Source: Jimgerdemannia flammicorona (lineage: Eukaryota; Mucoromycota; Endogonomycetes; Endogonales; Endogonaceae). From it: 11,623 bases of DNA. Where the stretch lies: the NCBI GenBank assembly GCA_003990745.1, contig RBNI01006188.1, forward strand, positions 1 through 11,623, in the 5' to 3' direction. The notes under the pieces were generated by a model. That model had not been told where the DNA came from and searched no databases. It worked only from the letters and a program-made list of their open reading frames with translations. A program made the translations under genes and the position numbers. Positions 7,176 to 11,623 of the stretch are shown here, piece by piece; within the stretch, counting starts at the first letter, position 1, and each line of letters starts with the position of its first letter.

Positions 7176-7961
7176 ATCTACCACATGTCTCTGAGAGAAA
7201 TTGATGCACTTAAGAAAGAAATTGATGAACTTCTAGAACAAGGATTCATCAGACCCAGTGTATCACCCTATGGTGCACCAGTCCTCTTTGTTGTCAAGAA
7301 AGGAGGAGACCTGAGAATGTGTATTAATTACCATGACCTCAATGAACAGACCATCAAGAACTGTTGCCCACTATCCAGAATCGATGAAATATTTAATAGG
7401 CTTACCAACCCACAATTCATGAGCTCTTTTGACCTGAGAAATGGTTACTGGCAAATTGCTATAAAAGAAGAAGACATCTACAAGACTACCTTCCAAACCT
7501 GCTATAGACATTTCGAATTTCTGGTTATGCCCTTTGGCTTAACCAATGCTCCTACAACCTTCCAGACACTGATGAATACTATTCTGCACCCATACCTGGA
7601 CAAATTCATTATTGTCTATATTGATGACATCCTAGTCTTCAGCAAAACCCTGGAGGAATATCTCGAACACCTTGAACTAGTACTACTGAAACTCCAAGAA
7701 AATAGACTCTTCGCAAAACTCAGCAAGTGCAAATTTCTTCTGAAAGAAATTCAGTTCCTTGGATACATTGTCACACCAAATGGAATCAAAGTGGATCCCA
7801 GCAAAATCTCTGCAATCAAGGATTGGCCCAGACCTAAGAAGCTGAAAGACCTCCAATTATTCCTGGGATTAGCAAACTATTACAGACAATTTGTTGCCAA
7901 CTTTGCCAAAATCGCCACTGCCCTTACTCAAATGACCAAGTATAACAAGAAAGGAGAATAG
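7176..7961 (+). pseudogene. pol: reverse transcriptase domain
   Basis: This is the best preserved part of pol: about 260 codons with no stop until TAG at 7959. Visible motifs in order are IYHMSLREI, GFIRPSVSPYGAPVLFVVKK, RMCINYHDLN, SSFDLRNGYWQI (first catalytic Asp), FEFLVMPFGLTNAPTTFQ, then YIDDILVFS at 7617-7643 (the catalytic Asp pair) and FLGYIVTPNGIKVDPSKI. Thumb and connection follow as DLQLFLGLANYYRQFV. The order and wording match Ty3/Gypsy RT, which copies the element RNA in the particle. It is a segment of a polyprotein, so the Met at 7185 is not a real start; the true protein came from upstream through the frame change near 7174. Arg/Gly-to-Lys/Asn-type changes may be present, but no catalytic residue is lost. 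Confidence 0.93.
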
Positions 7962-8445
7962 CCCTGGATCATGAAATAAGAGAAAGATTTCAACAATCTT
8001 GCAAATTGGGGACCTGAACAAGACAGCCTTTCAAGCATTAAAAGATGCTCTGATAACTACTCCAGTACTTCAAGTGGTAAACCCTGCCCTACTATATGAA
8101 GTTACGACTGATGCCTCTGATCTAGCCCTTGGAGCAGTACTTATATAAGAAAGACACCCTGTGGCCTATCACTCCTGCAAGTTCAATGATGCTGAAATCA
8201 ACTATGCAACTCATGAGAAGGAAATGTTAGCTATCGTAGACACTCTGATCAAATGGCGATCATACCTAGAAGGAGCACACTTCACCATATTAACTGACCA
8301 CAAGTCACTAGTCAACATCAAGACCCAGGCTACTCTTTCTCAAAAGTAAGCCAGATAGATGAAAGTCCTCACCAACTTTGACTACAAAATCCAGTACTGC
8401 TCTGGCAAGAAAAACATTGTTGCCAATGCAATCTCCAGACTACCT
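7962..8445 (+). pseudogene. pol: RNase H domain, broken, one catalytic Asp replaced
   Basis: After TAG 7959 and TAA 7977 the frame changes between about 8000 and 8022, and the RNase H reads as KTAFQALKDALITTPVL. Active-site residues follow: Asp in TTDASD (8110), Glu in HEKEML (8221), Asp in LTDHKS (8296). The last one, normally Asp in a motif like ADALSR, is Asn here (NAISR, codon 8425 AAT), one G-to-A change. RNase H removes template RNA from RNA-DNA hybrids and frees the polypurine primer. Stops at 8146, 8347 and 8356 fall at sites where Gln, Gln and Trp would be expected. SCKF and YCSG show Cys where Arg is usual, which fits CGC-to-TGC change. Confidence 0.88.
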
Positions 8446-9795
8446 ATTGAAGAAGTTATCCAAACTCTCATCCTGGTTACAAACTCCATCATGGAACAAA
8501 TCATCACAGCATGTGCTGATGATAAGAAAGCTCAAGCACTCTGAGAAATCCTGAACAGTGATGATGCTGACAAGCACACCCGGTACAATCAATACCAACT
8601 CAAGGACAATACTATCTACTACAAAGACAGATTGTATGTTCCAAACAACTGAGACCTCTGAAGGACTATCCTATTTGAATGTCATGATGCCCCTATAGCT
8701 GGACACTTAGAATTTGATAAATGCTATGAAGTCATCTCCCGAAACTTCTATTGGCCCCGAATAGCAGATCAACTCAAGACCTATATCACTTTCTGTGATG
8801 CCTGCTAACAGAACAAGTCCTCAACACTAGCAAAACCTGGTCTACTCCATCCTATCCCACTACTATCTGCTAATTGGGAACAAGTCTCTATGGACTTCAT
8901 TGTACAGCTACCCTGAACTAAGAATGGGAAAGATGCAATTGTTGTCTTTGTAGACTATCTCAGCAAACAAGCTCACTTTGTACCAACCACCACCACTGCA
9001 ACAGCACCAGACATAGCCACACTCTTGTTTGATAATATCTTTCACTATCATGGTCTTCCTAAGATCATTATTAGTGACCGAGACCTGAAATTCGCCAGCC
9101 ATTTTTGGAAAGCCCTCCATGCACACCTTGGAATGAAACTTGCACTATCTATAGCTTTTCACTCTGAAACTAATGGCCAAACTGAAAGAATGAATCGAAC
9201 TCTGGAACAAATGCTAAGAAACTATGTTTCCTACAGACAAGATGATTGGCATAAACACCTCACTGTAGTCAAGTTTGCCTATAATAACAGCAAGCAAGCC
9301 TCTCTTGGAATGACCCCATTCTTTGCCAACACTGGACAAAACTCAAACACTCCTCTGACACTCATCCGAACTACTGAAGAACCCTCTACAGTTGAAGCTG
9401 TTGAAGAATTCTTACTCCGAATGTATAATCTAAGCCAGATCACAATTGACAATTTATTGCGAGCTCAAGAGCAACAGTCATAGTATGTTAACCAACATCA
9501 TCAAGAAGAAATCTTTGATATTGGAGAAAAAGTTCTACTAGATATCTGAGGATACCAAGTTGACAACCTCAAGCACAGACCATCTACAAAGCTGAACAGC
9601 AAGTTCATTGGACCCTTTGAAGTCATTTCACAAGTCTCTCCAACCTCCTACAATTTGGCACTACCGGATACCATTAAGATTCACCCAGTCTTCAATGTCC
9701 AATGTCTCAAGCGATACAATGACAATGATGATGAGCTATTCCCGAACCATACTACAAAACCACCTGCACCTGTCATTATTAATGACCAGGAAGAA
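8446..9795 (+). pseudogene. pol: integrase with zinc-binding, DD35E core and GPF module, broken
   Basis: The N-terminal zinc domain keeps H, H, C, C (8683, 8704, 8794, 8803). The core keeps Asp in SMDFIV (8893), Asp in ISDRDLKF (9076) and Glu in GQTERMNRTLEQ (9184), exactly 35 residues after the second Asp. The GPF module is at about 9601-9700 (KFIGPFEVISQV ... IHPVFNVQCLKRY), typical of Ty3/Gypsy and retroviral integrases. The frame is constant from about 8020 to 9957, broken by stops at 8542, 8650, 8659, 8806, 8914, 9481 and 9547. At 8650, 8659 and 9547 TGA stands where Arg is likely, and at 8806 TAA follows CDAC where Gln is usual. Integrase inserts the cDNA into the chromosome. Catalytic residues are whole, so only the stops disable it. 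Confidence 0.92.
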
Positions 9796-9957
9796 TATAA
9801 AGTTGAACAGATTCTCAACAAACATGACCACAAGAACTACCCTGAGTATCTCATTAAATGGAAAGGTTATCTAATCCATGATGCAATATGGGAACTCAAG
9901 ACCAATCTCCAGAATGTTACTGATTTAGTTCAGGAATATGATTCCTTGAATAACTAA
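9796..9957 (+). pseudogene. pol C-terminus: chromodomain
   Basis: The frame continues from integrase with no stop. YKVEQILNKHDHKN is followed by YPEYLIKWKGYLIHDAIWEL and a C-terminal helix TDLVQEYDS, then TAA at 9955-9957. The YLIKWKGY and IWEL strands and the first Tyr are the aromatic-cage elements of chromodomains, which read methylated histone H3 tails. In chromoviruses this domain steers integration toward heterochromatin. Presence in the last 54 codons is the hallmark of the group. The domain itself looks intact, with the second cage residue as Trp in KWKGY and a third near IWEL. Confidence 0.92.
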
Positions 9958-10371
9958 AATCTGAACACTCCTGCATCTATCAGTTTATACTATATATTAT
10001 ACCCTCCTGAACATTATAATTATCATGAACCTAATCAAGAACTCAGCAAGAACAAAAGAATACTGATTCTCTGGAAAAATAGCAAAACTGAAAACCAGTC
10101 TATTCTCCCCATACTACTAGTGGGAAATGAGTTATAGACATTTAAGAAGATTCCTTAGAGGAAATTCTCCAGCAGTGAATGACGTCAGAATCACCTCTGA
10201 CACACAGCATTGAACACACAACCCTTTAACATATGAATCCAATGTGTTAGGCAACTGTACTATGAGCATACTACTTTCTGAAAAAATGGACTTTACCAGA
10301 CTTTTGACCTTCCAAATGGTGTAATAATACTAGAACAAAATTAGAAGGCCCTGACAAGGATGTCGAAAGCT
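9958..10371 (+). other. Internal 3' untranslated region of the retrotransposon
   Basis: About 410 nt between the pol stop and the polypurine tract, rich in stops in all frames and without a recognisable protein. It contains one palindromic TGACGTCA (10180-10187), the core of ATF/CRE-type bZIP sites, which may be chance. Nothing else is supported. Confidence 0.6.
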
Positions 10372-10385
10372 AAGAAGGGGAGAGT
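10372..10385 (+). promoter_or_regulatory. Polypurine tract (plus-strand primer)
   Basis: AAGAAGGGGAGAG at 10372-10384 plus one T stands immediately before TGTAAGC, the LTR start. This is the expected position and composition of the RNase H-resistant primer for plus-strand DNA, and it fixes the LTR start independently of the alignment. Confidence 0.85.
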
Positions 10386-11206
10386 TGTAAGCATACAACC
10401 TCCAAAGCCACAGAAATCACACGTCACCCTCTGAACAAGCCACCGAAATCACACGTGATCTCCGAACAAATCTGGAAATCACCTGCAAGATCACGAAGCT
10501 GAGTCAAACAGAAGTCACAGCATACAAAGCTGAGTCAATATGAAGTCACGGAACATAAGATTCACACAAATGGAATCTTACCAATTAAGAATAGATGCAT
10601 ATATACCGAGCCCTGAGACACGTCGAAAGAGAACCAAAATAAACAACAACCACAACTTCCAAATACACAAACATAACTACCAAGATCTACAACTGCATCT
10701 GTGCTGATATTTGGAATGCCATTATCAACTGAGCCACATCCTCTCTGCCCCTTATGAATATCTATAGCCAAGCACCCCTCTACTTTATAGAAGCCTGATG
10801 GAATATCTTGAACATACTTAATGAGATCCACTGGATTGGACAAATCTCAAGCTACTACCAGATTGGCCACCTCCTGGAAGACATGGTCAAACATTACCAT
10901 GACACAGACATTACCCAGATGTCTCAACACCAGAAGCTCATCACCCGCAAGCACCGAGAACTCTTCTACGAGTATAGCACCTTTATTCCCTGTCTCCAAG
11001 TTACTACCAGCAAAATGGTTGCTACTCTGTCCTACAGCCAAATCGATGAAATGATACAAGAACTCAACCACAAGTATCTTGAGTATATTGAAACCATAGA
11101 CAGAACCTTCCCACACCCCAATGACCATATCCTGCGAATGCTCCAAGTTGGATACACCATAAAGGATGTCTATGATATAATCAACTTCGACAAAGACAAA
11201 GCAGAA
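10386..11206 (+). repeat. 3' LTR, truncated to its first 821 bp
   Basis: It aligns with 1814-2634 with no gaps (constant offset 8572). I count about 73 differences, all transitions. Identity ends abruptly after GCAGAA at 11206, where unrelated sequence starts, so roughly 950 bp of the LTR including TATA and poly(A) signals are missing from the window. They may lie beyond the sequence inserted at 11207 or be deleted. Confidence 0.93.
10673..11206 (+). pseudogene. U3-internal protein frame, second copy (truncated)
   Basis: This is the counterpart of the frame starting at 2101. Its ATG is now ATA (10673). Stops lie at 10730 (TGA; CGA in the 5' copy) and 10796 (TGA; CAA in the 5' copy), while the two stops of the 5' copy in this part are Gln codons here. 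From 10799 to 11206 it is open, ending at the junction (QVGYTIKDVYDIINFDKDKA). The two copies therefore carry different, complementary damage, which shows that the progenitor frame was open over at least these 178 codons. Function unknown. Confidence 0.65.
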
Positions 11207-11623
11207 CAAGGGCCAACACTCTTTTTCCAGTAACATTCAGGTTACACAACCTTTTGGCAACACTTTCGACACAGTTTCTGGAGACAAGCTACTAGTATCA
11301 TGGCAACCAACATGCACTCCGAGGTGCGTACTGGGCAGGGTGGCCCTGGTGCATTCGAATGGCAGCAAGTAGGGAGAGGCCCTGGTCTGGGGGGCAGTAT
11401 GAGGGGTCTGCTGGCGGGAGGACGTAGTGGCAGAGGGGGTGGAACAGGAGGTCAAGGATCTGGCAAGGTGAGCTTTGCAGAGAAGGTGAAGGGGGATCAG
11501 CAAGGAGTGGGTCTGGAGAGCTGGCTGAGGGGAGGGAAGGTACTGGGGAAGGCTACAGGACAGCAGCCTCATGGGGGTGCCTCTCTGGAGGGCCTTAGGG
11601 GTGGAGCTGGGGGGGTAGCGGCT
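11207..11623 (+). mobile_element. 5' end of a probable LINE (Tad-like) inserted in the 3' LTR
   Basis: Unrelated sequence begins at 11207 (CAAGGGCC). A leader of about 93 nt precedes an ORF open to the window edge. From about 11320 the + strand is strongly G-rich and CpG is present, unlike the mutated retrotransposon. A short leader followed by a Gly-rich ORF1 is what a full-length fungal LINE 5' end would show. No reverse transcriptase is visible in the window, so the class is inference; a rearrangement joining another repeat is the alternative. Confidence 0.45.
11300..11623 (+). CDS. Gly/Arg-rich protein, probable LINE ORF1, 3' partial
   Basis: ATG at 11300 is the first Met after an in-frame TAA at 11231, and the frame is open for 108 codons to the window edge with no stop. 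The protein begins MATNMHSEVRTGQGGPGAFE. It then has an RGG-like low-complexity part (GRSGRGGGTGGQGSG, near residues 43-57) followed by KVSFAEKVKGDQQG. A basic Gly-rich N-terminus before a SFAEKVK-like segment resembles ORF1 proteins of fungal and plant LINEs, which bind the element RNA and usually carry CCHC knuckles further on. That part lies beyond the window. The frame shows none of the damage seen in the LTR it interrupts. A host RNA-binding protein cannot be ruled out. The minus-strand frame at 11237-11572 is its shadow. Confidence 0.5.
   Translation, partial: MATNMHSEVRTGQGGPGAFEWQQVGRGPGLGGSMRGLLAGGRSGRGGGTGGQGSGKVSFAEKVKGDQQGVGLESWLRGGKVLGKATGQQPHGGASLEGLRGGAGGVAA

Larger units (their letters stand above)
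1814..11206 (+). mobile_element. Decayed Ty3/Gypsy chromovirus-type LTR retrotransposon with dUTPase, 3' LTR truncated
   Basis: The element is bounded by two copies of a sequence starting TGTAAGC (1814 and 10386) that align without gaps for 821 bp. A polypurine tract directly precedes the second copy. Domain order between them is gag, CCHC knuckle, dUTPase, protease, reverse transcriptase, RNase H, integrase and chromodomain, all on the + strand. RT before integrase identifies Ty3/Gypsy, and the C-terminal chromodomain identifies the chromovirus branch. I count 28 premature stops in gag-pol and frame changes near 5973, 7175 and 8000-8022, so it cannot make its proteins. The changes look like deamination: TGA at Arg-like sites, TAA/TAG at Gln-like sites. 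The 3' LTR is cut at 11206, so no target-site duplication can be tested. Confidence 0.95.

Noticed and set aside
5031..9549. TGA read as Trp (codon reassignment)
   Set aside because: TGG is used normally throughout the element, TGA also appears at Arg-like sites, TAA and TAG interrupt the same frames, and the host HIBADH exon shows no such use.
10180..10187. TGACGTCA palindrome as an ATF/CRE control site
   Set aside because: A single site, within the internal 3' region and not in the LTR promoter; chance cannot be excluded.
1814..11206. Endogenous retrovirus with an envelope gene
   Set aside because: Nothing follows the chromodomain except a stop-rich 410-nt region and the polypurine tract; no envelope-like frame, and the chromodomain identifies a chromovirus retrotransposon.
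10847..11236. Minus-strand frame across the 3' LTR / LINE junction (and 2275-2574 in the 5' LTR)
   Set aside because: It is antisense to the U3 frame and crosses a junction of two unrelated sequences, so it cannot be an ancestral gene.
11237..11572. Minus-strand frame of 111 codons
   Set aside because: Shadow of the G-rich + frame; Ser/Pro/Leu-rich composition results from reading Gly codons backwards.

Overview
This window looks like repeat-rich DNA of a filamentous ascomycete-type fungus. The evidence is a host gene with short GT-AG introns and CTAAT-type branch sites, a chromodomain Ty3/Gypsy retrotransposon, mutation signatures of the RIP / cytosine-methylation type, and a glycine-rich LINE-like ORF1. 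I cannot name the species.

Layout. (1) 1-773: the 3' part of a 3-hydroxyisobutyrate dehydrogenase gene on the + strand, with one internal intron and its upstream exons outside the window; a poly(A) signal candidate follows at 850-855. (2) 774-1813: no credible gene. From about 1100 the + strand becomes almost free of C (about 13 C in the 360 nt of 1381-1740) while G stays common, which is a strand-asymmetric mutation scar. (3) 1814-11206: one decayed LTR retrotransposon on the + strand. Its order is 5' LTR (about 1.78 kb, with a broken 365-codon reading frame inside U3), gag with a CCHC knuckle, dUTPase, aspartic protease, reverse transcriptase, RNase H, integrase with GPF module, chromodomain, polypurine tract, and a 3' LTR cut off after 821 bp. 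(4) 11207-11623: a G-rich, unmutated sequence that replaces the rest of the 3' LTR and opens a Gly/Arg-rich ORF running off the window, probably ORF1 of a Tad-like LINE.

The retrotransposon is dead. By eye I count 28 premature stops in gag-pol (15 TGA, 7 TAG, 6 TAA) and three frame changes. The two LTR copies differ at about 73 of 821 positions with no indels, and every difference I found is a transition, mostly in CpG or CpA context. So the decay is cytosine deamination rather than ordinary ageing, and the ancestral reading frames are still easy to follow.

The two most notable points are a dUTPase domain between nucleocapsid and protease (the arrangement of betaretroviruses) and a protein-coding frame of unknown function carried within the LTR itself. 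Both are read directly from the sequence; their functions are inference.
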